Source: JAKLIH01 sp964618955
GTDB lineage: Bacteria; Patescibacteriota; Minisyncoccia; UBA6257; JAKLIH01
Reading direction: 5' to 3'
DNA length: 29,969 bases
NCBI GenBank assembly: GCA_964618955.1
Contig: CAZUBO010000009.1
Location: 1-29,969 of the forward strand
The first letter of the stretch is position 1. Each line of letters starts with the position of its first letter. This document shows, piece by piece, positions 1-9,290 of the stretch. The position numbers were made by a program, and so were the translations under genes. A model generated the notes under the pieces. It was given only the letters and a program-made list of their open reading frames with translations. It was not told the DNA's origin and searched no databases.

Positions 1-1
1 C

Positions 2-28
2 AAACTTAATAGGTTTTATTAAGTTTTT
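2..28 (+). terminator. Intrinsic terminator, plus strand
   Basis: A 9-bp perfect hairpin (AAACTTAAT / ATTAAGTTT, 7-nt loop) is followed directly by TTTAT. It could end a plus-strand unit entering from the left edge. Confidence 0.45.
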
Positions 29-95
29 ATAGGCAACGATATATTAGCGCATTTTGTTACAAATGTCAATAGTCTGAGAGAGATTAATTTTTAAT

Positions 96-121
96 ATTAA
101 AAAAACGACTTAAAAAGTCGT
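96..121 (-). terminator. Intrinsic terminator of the 203-397 unit
   Basis: On the minus strand ACGACT-TTTTA-AGTCGT is followed by a run of seven T. It is the first good minus-strand stop signal below the small SD-led gene at 203-397. Confidence 0.7.
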
Positions 122-142
122 CTGTAATAAATTAAATTTTGT

Positions 143-193
143 GTTACCCTACACTTTAGCACAAGCGATTCTCTGCTAAAAATGTAGGGTAAC
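143..193. other. Long hairpin in the 3' region of the small Cys gene
   Basis: GTTACCCTACA at 143-153 pairs perfectly with TGTAGGGTAAC at 183-193, and TTTAGC (155-160) pairs with GCTAAA (175-180). It has no U-run of its own and sits between the stop codon of the 203-397 gene and the terminator at 96-121. It may be a 3'-UTR stabilising element or a small inverted-repeat element; I cannot tell which. Confidence 0.5.
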
Positions 194-202
194 TTTGTTT
201 TG

Positions 203-397
203 CTAATCTTCGTGGGGAAATTGTTTTTCCCCCTCCCGACTAGCTTTATACGCCTGAAGTGTGAGCCACTTCAGGTAATCCTGGCGAAGAAGGCACGAAC
301 GCGTGCCTTTTCCAATAGGCACCGGGCCGGCTTTGAGCCGGCATTTTCCGTCTTCCGCGCAATTAATGCACGGATTTTCTACTTCTTCAATTTCCAT
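203..397 (-). CDS. SD-led small Cys-containing protein (64 aa), unknown
   Basis: Not recognised. The 64-aa product begins MEIEEVENPCINCAEDGKCR and holds four Cys (CxxC near residue 10, then two more), suggesting a small metal site or disulfide protein. I chose this ATG rather than an upstream in-frame one because a perfect AGGAGG lies 6-7 nt before it; the genes around it have no SD. The single Trp codon is TGG and the stop is TAG, so it reads the same in codes 4 and 11. It is a monocistronic unit: consensus promoter at 426-454, hairpin at 143-193, terminator at 96-121. Base composition is more GC-rich than its neighbours. It belongs to the SD-led class also seen at 15674-16033 and 28261-28484. 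Confidence 0.72.
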   Translation of the reverse strand: MEIEEVENPCINCAEDGKCRLKAGPVPIGKGTRSCLLRQDYLKWLTLQAYKASREGEKQFPHED

Positions 398-425
398 GCT
401 GTTCCTCCTAAAAATATTTAACATA

Positions 426-454
426 ATTATAACATTAAATACTGTTTTTGTCAA
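426..454 (-). promoter_or_regulatory. Consensus sigma70-type promoter for the 203-397 gene
   Basis: Minus strand: TTGACA (449-454), a 17-nt spacer and TATAAT (426-431) match consensus exactly. The leader to the ATG is about 22 nt and carries AGGAGG. Confidence 0.85.
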
Positions 455-510
455 TAGATAACGGTAATATCTCCATAGATGGTAATATACATTTTGTGCA
501 CAAACCTAAG

Positions 511-551
511 CAAAACAAAAACAATGTAATTTTGCTAAAAAATTACATTGT
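511..551 (-). terminator. Intrinsic terminator of the NTase-NUDIX-peptidase unit
   Basis: A perfect 13-bp hairpin (ACAATGTAATTTT / AAAATTACATTGT, 5-nt loop) is followed on the minus strand by TTTTGTTTTG. It lies about 20 nt after the stop of the broken peptidase gene. Confidence 0.85.
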
Positions 552-572
552 CATATATATTACAAAATCAAA

Positions 573-1074
573 TTATTTTCAGAATTTTATATTTAATTGT
601 TCAAAATTAAGTTTTTTATACAATTGTTTAAATTTTGAAATTCCAAAATTATCAATTAAAAATCTTACAAAACAAGCAGCTATTGGGTAGCTGATAGTAT
701 TATCAACTTTTATAAAATCAATAATTAAATCTTTTAAATGAATTTTGTTTTGATATTTGTTTTTTCAAAAATCTAGCTTTTCCCCATGTCAAATTGCATC
801 GCCAGTATTTCAACCATACAAAACAGCGGCTCCTTCAGACAATATTGCTAATGTTTTATCGGATAAAACCTTTTTGAGAATAATATGAGTAATTTCGTGA
901 GGATGAAAAGGATAAACAGAATACAAAGTATAATTAAATACCCTGCCAGTAGGCTTACATCCTAATATTTTTTCAAATATCGCTATACAAAAAATGTATA
1001 AAGGATCCAGAAAAAATTAAAAATATTGTACCCAGTATCTCTTATTTTAATAAAGATTTGTTTTTGAAATTCAT
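573..1074 (-). pseudogene. Broken gluzincin-type metallopeptidase-like gene
   Basis: The ATG at 1074 lies 2 nt after the NUDIX stop but reads only MNFKNKSLLK before TAA. The recognisable part is in another frame, from about 1020 to the TAA at 573. It contains YPFHPHEITHIILKK, then LSEGAAVLYGWNTG: HExxH plus a downstream Glu, the zinc and catalytic pattern of gluzincins. No ATG precedes that frame, which opens after its own TAA, so at least one frameshift plus a stop separates start and body. UGA is read as Trp three or four times in the body, as in neighbouring genes. A sequencing indel is possible, but decay is the simpler reading. A terminator follows at 511-551. Confidence 0.6.
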
Positions 1075-1076
1075 AA

Positions 1077-1568
1077 TTAAATTGTTTTAATGATATTTTT
1101 AAAAACTTCCTTGAGATCTTCAAAAGTTAAAGTCGATAAAACTTCATTAGCAGTCATTCATTTCAAACCTTTTAATTCTGTAGTATGATTAATCTCTGGT
1201 ATATTAGAAATATCAGCAGTAAAAACTTGATAGCAACCCTTACAACCCGCCCTACTAACTTTTTTTGAACCAAAAACAAAATCATGAGTGACTGGCGTAT
1301 AATTCAAAATGTATTTATCGGGATTAATATTTAATTCTTCTTTTATTTCTCTTCAAGCAGTTGTCTCTAATATTCCTTTGTCAGACTTTTCTTCGGCGCC
1401 ACCAACAAAAGTGATATTGCCTGTTTTAGAATTTTCGACAACTAAAAAAAGTTTCTCGCCATCAATGTTTTTATATATAATAGTTAGAGCTCCTCTGAAA
1501 ATTTTTTCTTTTTCTTTGATTTGCTCAGGTTTTGATACTTTGGGTTTGTTTTTGTTAAATAAATTCAT
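1077..1568 (-). CDS. NUDIX hydrolase-like protein
   Basis: A 163-aa protein. The middle reads FVGGAEEKSDKGILETTAW followed by REIKEELNI, a NUDIX box whose REUxEE core is intact; the preceding Glu position looks replaced or shifted, so the substrate cannot be guessed. NUDIX proteins hydrolyse nucleoside diphosphates linked to another moiety. The C-terminal ELKGLKWMTANEV fits the usual closing W-x-x-x-E-hydrophobic segment. Trp in ETTAW and LKW are both UGA, so the standard code would truncate it to 71 aa. It starts 1 nt after the stop of the upstream nucleotidyltransferase, suggesting translational coupling. No SD. Confidence 0.75.
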
Positions 1569-1569
1569 A

Positions 1570-1977
1570 TTAGTTTTTTAAATAGTCATTTATTAATTTA
1601 ACATCTTCTAAGTCCTTCTCTCTTCCCATTGTTGTTTTTCATATTTTTAAATTTTCAAGAGTAACGTATGGAAAGCCATCAATAATAACAGCATCATCAA
1701 TTATTTTATTAGTAGATTCGTAACCATCGTCATTATTTCATTTATCAAAAAATTCAATGCCATCTATATCCAAACATCTATAAGGTTTATCAGCAATACA
1801 TTCTGGATATTTGTTTCAAAGATCTTCAAATATGTCAGACTTAACAATAATATCTAAATCTGATGCTTCTCTAATATTTAAAGCTGATAAAATACCAGAC
1901 CCGAAAATGGCATATTTACCCAGCGGCAAATTTAATTTTTTTGATTTTTCTAATAAAGTTAGAAATTGTTCGTTCAT
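1570..1977 (-). CDS. Minimal nucleotidyltransferase-like protein (135 aa)
   Basis: The N-terminal third contains AIFGSGILSALNIREASDLD followed by IIV: the GS-x(n)-SDxD signature of minimal (MNT/Pol beta-like) nucleotidyltransferases, although the usual second G of GSxxxG is displaced. The C-terminal YVTLENLKIWKTTMGREKD resembles the end of small NTase-fold proteins annotated in plasmid and toxin-antitoxin contexts. Three UGA codons are read as Trp. It is first of a tight cluster with NUDIX (1-nt gap). An AT-rich leader without SD precedes the ATG, and a TATAAT at 2007-2012 (minus) is a candidate -10. Function as a defence or TA element is inference. Confidence 0.7.
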
Positions 1978-2025
1978 AGAATACTTTAATTAATTATATA
2001 AATGTTATTATAGTATACCATATTT

Positions 2026-3246
2026 TTAATTAAAGTTCAGGGGGTCATCAAGTTCCTTAATTAGTTTTATCAAGAAATCTCGGCAAATATCTAAGGTTTT
2101 AAAATTTACTTTTTCAATAGTATCAGTCATTTGATGATATTCCTCATAACCACCATTTTCATTTACGGAAGTTAGGGTGGTCATAATATTAGCCCCTAAA
2201 CGATGTAATGGATAAGCATTAGTGGCTAATTGCAATAATTTCTTCTTAATTTTAAATTTTTTATTAGCTCTTACTACTTTAACAGCTTTGGCAAATAGAT
2301 TTTTGTTATAGTAGATCTTATTACCAAAAGACGAATCGCATTCGCCATTAGCGATATAGACAATATCGCCACCAACTGAATCTAAATTAATAAAAATTGT
2401 ATTTGATAAATCAATTTTGGCTTTTTTGAAAAATCTATCAAAGCCAGTTAAACAGCCTTCTTCTGAGCCTTCATTTAATAAAATCAATCTGGTATTTTTG
2501 GGTTTGTTTTTACAAAAATGAGAAGCTAAAGAAATGACAGTAGCAACGCCAGTACCATTATCAAAAGCACCGGGAACATATTTAGAGAATAGTGGCATAA
2601 AAAAAATAACTGTCATAGAAACGAAAATAAAACCAGCTAAACCATAGAATAAAAGGTAAATGAAGGATTGACTAAAAACAAATCTAATTAAAAATCCTAA
2701 CATCAATAGTATTATCCCAATATATATTGGTAAGAACATAGCTCTTAGAAAAAATGGTTTTTTCTCAAAGGAATTTAATAGTTTTTTTGCTATTGAAAAT
2801 TTATTTAGCAAATGCACAAATTTTAACCCAAAAGTAAATGGAGCAGTATCGTAATGAGCCATAACAACAATTGTGCCGATTGATTCATTTGTGGACTTAA
2901 TCTCAGCAAAAACATCATGAGCAATTTTTGGTCGAGGTAATAAATGATCACCTTTATAATACAAGATGGTCAAAAGCGCAAAAACAATTGTAGTTAAAAG
3001 GGCTGTAAAATATTGCTCAAAATACAAAGCAACACTTAGAATGACGAGGGCAAAAGCAAACAAACTATTATATACTCACATATAGCAAAAAGTACCATAG
3101 CTGGTTTTGCCAGTTCTTAGCCCCAGATATCTATATTCTTTAATAATATATTCAGCTGATTTCTTAGCTTCAAAAGTACCAACTCCTCGATGTTTGAAAA
3201 GTTGTAATTTTTGTAAATATGAAAATGGTGTAATTGCTTTATGCAT
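2026..3246 (-). CDS. M28-family zinc peptidase with membrane segments
   Basis: A 406-aa protein. The zinc and catalytic residues of M28 aminopeptidases are visible in order: MAHYDTAP (His/Asp), PGAFDNGTGVA (bridging Asp), NEGSEEG (catalytic Glu and zinc Glu), NLDSVGGD (Asp) and YPLHRLGAN (His). Hydrophobic stretches near residues 58-95, 160-190 and 200-225 suggest membrane anchoring, with an insertion between the first and second zinc ligands. The start at 3246 adds the family-typical RGVGTFEAKKSAEYI N-terminus and requires one UGA=Trp (CYMWVY). It is last in the abiE operon, 8 nt after the SDR gene. Role: probable peptide turnover at the membrane. Confidence 0.86.
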
Positions 3247-3254
3247 AAAATGTT

Positions 3255-3989
3255 TTATTTAATTGTATAACCGCCATCTATAAAAATATTCTGGCCAGTA
3301 ATCATACTAGCTGAATCAGAACAAAGATAATTAATTAAATCAGCAACTTGTGTTGGCTCGACAAAAGCTTTCATAGGAATTACATTTAAATTCTCTTCAA
3401 TTTCCGATTGATCAGCTCGTAATCAATAACCAGTATTTACTGGACCAGGAGCAATGCTATTGGCAGTTCCAAAAGGAGCTAATAATTTGGCATAAGCTTG
3501 GGTAATATTTACAATCGCAGCTTTGCTAGCAGCATAGGTAATAGCATCAATCTGACCATTATTACAATACCTGGAAGATAAATTAATAATAGTTCCCTTT
3601 TTATTAATTTGAAATATTGGAATTACAAATTTAGAAACATTCAAAGTTGAAATAATATTCTTATCAAAAGTATCTTTTCAAACTTGAGTAGGACCGTTTC
3701 ATTCATCACTATCAATATAACCGCCAACATTATTAATTAAAACATCAATAGTTTTGAATTCTTGAATTGATAAATCAACTAATTTCTTAGCTTCATCTTC
3801 TTTAGTAACATCGGCTTGAATAGCAATAGCATTAGATCCTAGTTTTTGAATTTCTGATACAACACCCTGAGCACCATCTTTATCAGTTAAATAATTAATA
3901 ATTATATTATTGCCATCTTTTGCAAAACGTAAGGCAGTAGCTTTGCCAATGCCCTTTGAAGATCCGGTGATTAAAATAGTTTTAGACAT
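3255..3989 (-). CDS. Short-chain dehydrogenase/reductase
   Basis: A 244-aa classical SDR. Visible motifs: N-terminal TGSSKGIG (the TGxxxGxG cofactor loop), NNVGG (the NNAG position), NLSS (catalytic Ser), YAASK (the YxxxK catalytic pair), APGPVNTGY, and the C-terminal TGQNIFIDGGY. It reduces or oxidises a carbonyl or alcohol with NAD(P); the substrate is not predictable. Three UGA codons are Trp (DEWNGPTQVWKD, GYWLRA), and the standard code would break it into fragments. It sits 24 nt after the zinc protein and 8 nt before the M28 peptidase. No SD. Confidence 0.88.
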
Positions 3990-4013
3990 GATTAGTATTT
4001 AATTTTTAATATT

Positions 4014-5048
4014 TTATTTAGGAAAATTAACATGAATATTACTAAATTTTACAATCATCTCAGTTTCGCTTAAACCATCAAAACTAAGACGTTCTTTTAC
4101 AGACAACCCATTTCAGGCTTCTTGAATTGACGGTAAAATTTTATTTAAGATATCGGCTCCTACTGATTCAATGTTTAAACCTTTGGCTTCACAATATTCT
4201 CTGGCTTTAGTCATCATAAAAAGGTTAGAAGCCTTAAACAAAACTTCTCTTTTGTGTCGCTCTTGTTCAACGGTGGTTTTATTTTTTCTGGCATGAATTT
4301 TTAGAGTACACTCTAAACAAAAAACTAATGGCTCACCCGTAACTTCATTAGTTGAGAATGCGCCAATCTTACCAGTCTTATGGCATTCGTCGCATACACA
4401 TTCGTTGGGTCCAATTATTTTTTTCTTCAAAAAATCATCATTCAAATATTTGTCAGATAATTTAGCTAAACGCTCTTGCTTCTTGAAAGCATTTTTAACA
4501 ATCTTGGGATTTAATTTTTTATATCTTAATAATATACCTACGCCTGGATTACGAAGTCCATCGGGAAAGTAGCTATCACCGTCAGGACTTATTAATTCGT
4601 AATGATCATCTATCTTAGTTATTCTTTGCAATATAACATCATCTACCTTGGCATTATAGGTAGCCTTTTTTTCTTTTACATAAAATTCACTTCCATCAAC
4701 TAAATTAGATAATAGCATTCCTTGTTCAAAATCAACCTTTTTTATTTTTCAAAGACCATATTTTGATTTTAATAGATTTTTATAATTTTCTCTATCATTT
4801 TCATCAAAATCTAAAAAATTAGTTAAGTAATAAGTTCTTAATGGTGTTTTACCATTGCTTAATTTATAGTAAAAAAGGAATCAACTATTGAATAAAGCTC
4901 CCTTAATCATTTCTTCTTCTCCTTGAAGAGTATCAATAATTATTTTTTCATCTCCTCAAAAACTATTTTTAGCTTTATAGATTTCCGGAATATACTTTGG
5001 AATATTTTCAAAATATCTGAGTACTTCCCCAACAAGTCCTTGTCTCAT
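4014..5048 (-). CDS. Zinc-binding protein with WFLF helical N-terminus, copy 1
   Basis: Not assigned to a named family. The 344-aa protein starts MRQGLVGEVLRYFENIP. The segment FNSWFLFYYKLSNGKTPLRT is followed by a basic region, then a CVCDECHKTGK...CLECTLK pair of CxxC motifs near residues 245-275 that should bind one zinc. The WFLF-KTP segment recalls SEC-C/UPF0149-like accessory proteins, but that is a weak resemblance. It is clearly paralogous to 16668-17447 over its length except for about 70 extra C-terminal residues. It is third gene of the abiEi-abiEii operon (9 nt after abiEii). Several UGA=Trp. It may be a nucleic-acid-binding or quality-control protein. Confidence 0.78.
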
Positions 5049-5057
5049 ATTATAAAT

Positions 5058-5891
5058 TTAATTTTTTATTAAAAAACGTTGAACCATTTCTTTATAGTGA
5101 TTACAATAGTTTTCAATAAAAGCACCATCTTCGAATAATGGAATTAAATCTTCTTTTAAGTATTTAACATCAATCTTTTGAACTAAATCATTTAATTTTA
5201 AATACAATTCTTCTAAACTATTAATCTTTAAAGTGTCTTTGATAAAACCCAGATTAGGGACAATGCCCTTTTGGAGATATCAGAGTAAGTCAAAATAATC
5301 TCTACCTTTGAAATTACAACTATTGTCATCACCCCTAAAATATTTGCGAGTAAAAATGGCACAAATCTTAGAAGCCATTAGAGTCTCTAAGTTATAGTTC
5401 CTAATGATAAAATTAAAACCAATTTTGGATACTGGAGTTAATTCGGTTTGGTAAGTACCGGAAATAGCATCAGATATTTCTAACTTAACATACAATTTAT
5501 CAGAATCATTTTCACCAGCAATTCCTAATTCTTTTAAAATTGGGAATTTAAAATATATCTTCTCATAGTGACCAGTGATGGTATATTCGATTTTATCAAA
5601 AAGATAAATTTGTTTAAAATATTTAATAGCATCTTCCGCTAATTCTTTTTTATCTATGACTTTGCCCTGTTCAGTATCCATATCAATATCTTCGGATAAT
5701 CTATTTAAGCCATAGCAAACACGCAAAGCACTACCACCGATAAAAATCAAATCCTTGCCATACTTAGAATTGTATAGGAAATTTAAGAAATAATACTGAA
5801 GATGTTGTTTCAAAATATTAAAAATTGCTTGATCATTAAGACCCTTACTTTTTTGTTCTTTAGCTATTTCATTTAATTCATATCAAAGCAT
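5058..5891 (-). CDS. abiEii: AbiEii/AbiGii-type nucleotidyltransferase toxin
   Basis: A 277-aa protein with the AbiEii core: FIGGSALRVCYGLNRLSEDI followed by DMD (GG-S then the acidic pair), a long central region, and ETLMASKICAIFTRKYFRG followed by DxxD. In type IV toxin-antitoxin/abortive infection systems AbiEii nucleotidylates tRNA or other targets and blocks growth. The start at 5891 (MLWYELNEIAKEQ) contains a UGA=Trp at codon 3. It follows abiEi with a 3-nt gap, the usual antitoxin-toxin order. The C-terminus MVQRFLIKN ends at TAA. Confidence 0.87.
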
Positions 5892-5894
5892 ATT

Positions 5895-6533
5895 TTATTT
5901 ATATATATTGTTTTTTAAAATATTCGCAATACGTAACATTTTTTTTGATTTTGATTGAATACAATAACCATTAAATAAGACAAAATCTTGTTTTGAAAAA
6001 CTAATTCAATTTATTCGTAACCCATCAAGAATTTCTTCCTTCAAATTACCGCCGATATTCTTTTTTAAATACAAATAGTCAAAGACCGCCTTGGATTTAT
6101 TAGCTTCATAATAGACATTGTCCAAATACATTCTTTTTTCAAATCCGAAATACAAAGAATCTTTAATATTTGAATAAATAAAAGTTCCTAAAACATTATT
6201 ATACATATCTCTGGTCTTTTTAGTAATTGAAGAGATGGTATAGGTAGATTCGGTAAGTAAACTATATTTTTGCATTACATATTCTTTACTTAAATAGGAT
6301 GGAGATTTTATCTGTCCAGCAATATATTCAAGAAGTTGAGTCTTGTCGTTAGCTCTATCAAAATATTCTTTAGACATATACATTCCATTCTTTATTTTAA
6401 AAATCTCTCCTTTTTTTACAGAAGCTTGGATTTGATCATTGAAGGTATTAATACTACCTTCAATATAATTCAATAAATTCTTTTTTATAAAACATGGCAT
6501 TTTACTTGCTATGTCTCTTCATGAACTTCCCAT
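5895..6533 (-). CDS. abiEi: AbiEi-like antitoxin / transcriptional regulator
   Basis: A 212-aa protein beginning MGSSWRDIASKMPCFIKKNL, with a likely N-terminal winged helix (KKGEIFKIKNGMYMSKE) and a central SPSYLSKEYVMQKYSL segment typical of AbiEi regulators, which read IxxPSYISLESALxYHGL. AbiEi normally represses its own promoter and neutralises AbiEii. The start at 6533 includes one UGA=Trp; the next ATG (6500) would lose the N-terminal helix. It heads a five-gene operon from the promoter at 6564-6592. The family call rests on motif resemblance plus adjacency to a convincing AbiEii. Confidence 0.78.
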
Positions 6534-6563
6534 TTGATGAGGTTTTAGTGATTAATTACACCA

Positions 6564-6592
6564 ATTCTACATTAAAACGTAATAAAAGTCAA
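6564..6592 (-). promoter_or_regulatory. Promoter of the abiE operon
   Basis: Minus strand: TTGACT (6587-6592), a 17-nt spacer, TAGAAT (6564-6569). AbiEi-type autoregulation would act here; no obvious long inverted repeat overlaps it. Confidence 0.75.
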
Positions 6593-6605
6593 GAAAGTGG
6601 TATAT

Positions 6606-6627
6606 AAAACTAAATGATTTTAGTTTT
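6606..6627. terminator. Weak bidirectional-looking terminator after fic
   Basis: AAAACTAAA / TTTAGTTTT with a 4-nt loop, in an A/T-rich context just after the fic stop. There is no long U-run. Confidence 0.4.
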
Positions 6628-6638
6628 GTATATTGAAT

Positions 6639-7523
6639 CTATGGCTTATAGTTCTCACCGATCTTTCATACTCCCCTTTCTCTAAAGGCAGGAATGTTTT
6701 GGCTACGAGCTGAATTTAACAAAGAAGCTAAAACTTTATTATTGTTTTTGGCATAATCTGAAACAGTAATTATTTTATCCCCTTTCAAATATGTAATTCT
6801 TTTATGAAGAGATTCCATAACTGCTAGATATATTACTTTTTCCATAATCTTGGTGCTTTGGCTATTTTTAAATTCATCAAAAGAATCATAGTATTTACCT
6901 TTTTCCTTATCTTTAATGATAATCATTGGTAATCCCAATCTTTGCAATTGAAAACAGATGATAACCCTACCAATTCGGCCGTTACCATCGACAAAAGGAT
7001 GGATAGTTTCAAAACCTAAATGGAATTTGGCAATCTTATCAATGAAATAGCCAGATAAATCACTAATATATTCTGATATTAAAGAATGGATCATGGACTC
7101 AACATGTTCTGGGGCTGGAGCTATATGATTGCCAACTCTAACATATTCACCTGACTTTCTAAACCTGCCGGCAAAACTATCATTAATATTATTAAGCAAC
7201 ATCTTATGAAAGAATAAAATCAATTCTTTGTTAATATCAGATTCTTGAGATTTAGTTTTGATATATGACATAACCTGAGCTAAATTCTTGGCTTCGAAAA
7301 CTTCCCGCAAAGAAACTTCCCTAGAAATTTCCATATCCAAAAGAATCTTCTCGGTTTCTTTTAATGTTAGGGTTGAATTCTCTATAGCATTAGAATTATA
7401 TGTACTTTCTGGTATTTCGTTTTCATCAATCATTGTTAAAAGAGACTCTTTGCCTAAGCGGAGAGTTTCGTATTCATTTTTCAATAATTGTATTTTTTCT
7501 TTGATTTTATTAGATATAGCCAT
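6639..7523 (-). CDS. fic: Fic-domain protein (probable AMPylase)
   Basis: A 294-aa protein. The Fic motif HPFVDGNGRIGR (about residue 178) is complete, so nucleotidyl transfer to a protein hydroxyl is expected. An N-terminal SNAIENS segment (about residue 45) matches the (S/T)xxxE(G/N) inhibitory helix that keeps such Fic proteins auto-inhibited. The C-terminal ITVSDYAK...IPAFRERGVWKIG is the usual winged-helix or partner-binding tail. The last Trp is UGA: the standard code would stop just before WKIGENYKP, whereas TAG at 6639 gives the family-typical ending. It is monocistronic with its own promoter (7549-7577). No SD; the leader is pure A/T. Confidence 0.93.
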
Positions 7524-7548
7524 ATTTATTAATTAATATTATGTCTAA

Positions 7549-7577
7549 AGTATATCATATTAATCCAAAAAAGTCAA
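7549..7577 (-). promoter_or_regulatory. Promoter of fic
   Basis: Minus strand: TTGACT (7572-7577), a 17-nt spacer ending in TATGA (extended -10), TATACT (7549-7554). Confidence 0.78.
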
Positions 7578-7674
7578 TATATCGTTAATTATACCTATAA
7601 TACAGGGTAGATTAATCAATTTGTTAATTTCCCTTTTAATTCAGTTTTAGTATGCTTTTTATACCAATTCTGCA

Positions 7675-8910
7675 TTAAATAGTTGATATTTTGACTTTTT
7701 TTAAGAGAACAATACCAATAGCAACAAACACTGCCATTGAGATTACTGCAATACGATAACGAATTGGACCAAAATTAATTAAACTAGAAGTTATTATACC
7801 TCAAGCTACTGGACCAAAGAGAGTTGAAAAACGCTCTGCTAGAGTATAGAAGCTAAAACCAAAATTTAATTTCTCTTTAGGGCATAAGGCAGTCATAGAA
7901 GCCCTAGCTACAGTAAAAGTTGAACCATAGAAGAACCCCATAAGGATTGATAAAACAATAAAGATTGGAAAACTAGAAGTAATTCCCATAAGAGGTAGGA
8001 TAACTACTCAAGAACCAAGAACAATTGATAAGGTCTTTTTTAAGCCTAACTTATCAGCAACAAGACCAGTTAAAAATGCACCAACAACTGAAGTCAAAAG
8101 AATTCCAATTAGAAGAATTGACTTTACACTATCAGAAGCGCCAAAAACTCTTTGAACATATATTGGAAAATTATTCTGAGAAGTTATGATCGCATCATTA
8201 AAAAAGAAATAAGCTAATAAGAATAACTTCATACCTGGAGCTTTTAAAAGATCTTTAAATTGATTTCAAAAATTCTGATATTCTAATTTTAAATTAATTT
8301 TGTAATTTGCTAATTCTTGTTTTGGTAATTTAAAAAACAAAAGCATTGGCAAAGCTAGAATGAAAAATAGCATAGTAGCTGGTAAAAAGGTTTGAGCCCG
8401 ACCAACGGCACCAAATAAATAAACAGCACCAGAAGCTAAAGGTAAAGTTATTAATAAGCCAAAGACTTGGCCTAATAAATTACCAGTTTGACCAATACCA
8501 GATATCCTTCCCCATTTTTCTGGAGGAGCGATATAATGCAATAAGGAATTATAGAAGACAATGGAAAATTGATAAAAATAATTAGCCAAAACAAGAAAAA
8601 GTATTGCTAAAAATACTTGGTGAGAAAAGAATAAAGTAATAATCGAAACAATGAAAAAAACTAAGAAAGATAATAAAGTGATATTATTAAGGTATCTTTG
8701 TTGATGACCATTCTTATCAGCAATACTACCTAGGATAGGAGCGGTTAATAAAAGCAAAATTGAAGCAAAAGTAAAAATCATATTAAATCAAAAATCCGAT
8801 ACGCCTTTATCGACGACTAGTCATTGAGAAAAATACAAAGCAAAGACAATCACAGTAATTGAATTTGCAAAATCATAAAGAGTTCAAAGGAAAATATTTT
8901 TCTTATTCAT
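7675..8910 (-). CDS. MFS transporter, UMF1 family
   Basis: A 411-aa integral membrane protein with about 12 hydrophobic segments. It begins MNKKNIFLWTLYDFANSITV, the LYDFANS signature of the UMF1/Atg22-like branch of the MFS; a second marker is the GSxxD-like loop LGSIADKNGHQQRYL and its repeat VADKLGLKKTL in the second half. The substrate is unknown. Six or more UGA codons are Trp and break the frame in the standard code; PEKWGR uses TGG. A -10 TATACT with TATGA extension lies about 25 nt upstream. It ends at TAA 7675. Confidence 0.87.
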
Positions 8911-8976
8911 AATTTGATTTTGATTTATTGCTATTAGTATATCATATTTTTAAAAAAAGCAACAATCTTTTAATTT

Positions 8977-9004
8977 GATTTTCAAGCAAAATATGATATA
9001 ATAT
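8977..9004 (+). promoter_or_regulatory. Plus-strand promoter for the 9-kb structured RNA
   Basis: TTGATT (8977-8982), a 16-nt spacer ending TATGA, TATAAT (8999-9004). It points right, into the structured region, and is one of only two clear plus-strand promoters in the window. Confidence 0.7.
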
Positions 9005-9010
9005 CAATAT

Positions 9011-9290
9011 CCTATTCGTTTCTTTAAGGGGTCACCGATTGTGGGGTGTTTTTCGACTCATCTCTTTAAACACCCATACCGCCACTAATTTTCTTTCAAA
9101 AAGAAAATTAAAGTAGTAATACTTGGTTGGTGACCTATCTAAATTGCACCTTGAAAATTTCTTTTTTATTTTTTCGTCACCAGCTCGTGATGACTCACCT
9201 CCTTTCGAAGGAGCAGAGCTTTCATCACGATATGGGAATGCTACCACATTCGCATAAAAGGCAAAAGCCTTTGCTGGTGACCTTTTATTT
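9011..9290 (+). ncRNA. Tandem multibranched structured RNA, unknown family
   Basis: No protein frame is convincing here. Two consecutive domains each consist of a closing stem around three hairpins. Domain 1: GGTCACC (9030-9036) pairs with GGTGACC (9129-9135), enclosing GGGTGTTT/AAACACCC, TAATTTTCTTT/AAAGAAAATTA and AAGTA/TACTT. Domain 2: GTCACCAGC (about 9176-9184) pairs with GCTGGTGAC (9273-9281), enclosing TCGTGATGA/TCATCACGA (itself capped by CTCCTT/AAGGAG), GAATG/CATTC and AAAGGC/GCCTTT. It ends CTTTTATTT. The 3' end overlaps the 3' end of metK on the other strand. I do not recognise it as tmRNA, RNase P, SRP or 6S. The strand is inferred from the promoter at 8977-9004. Confidence 0.6.
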
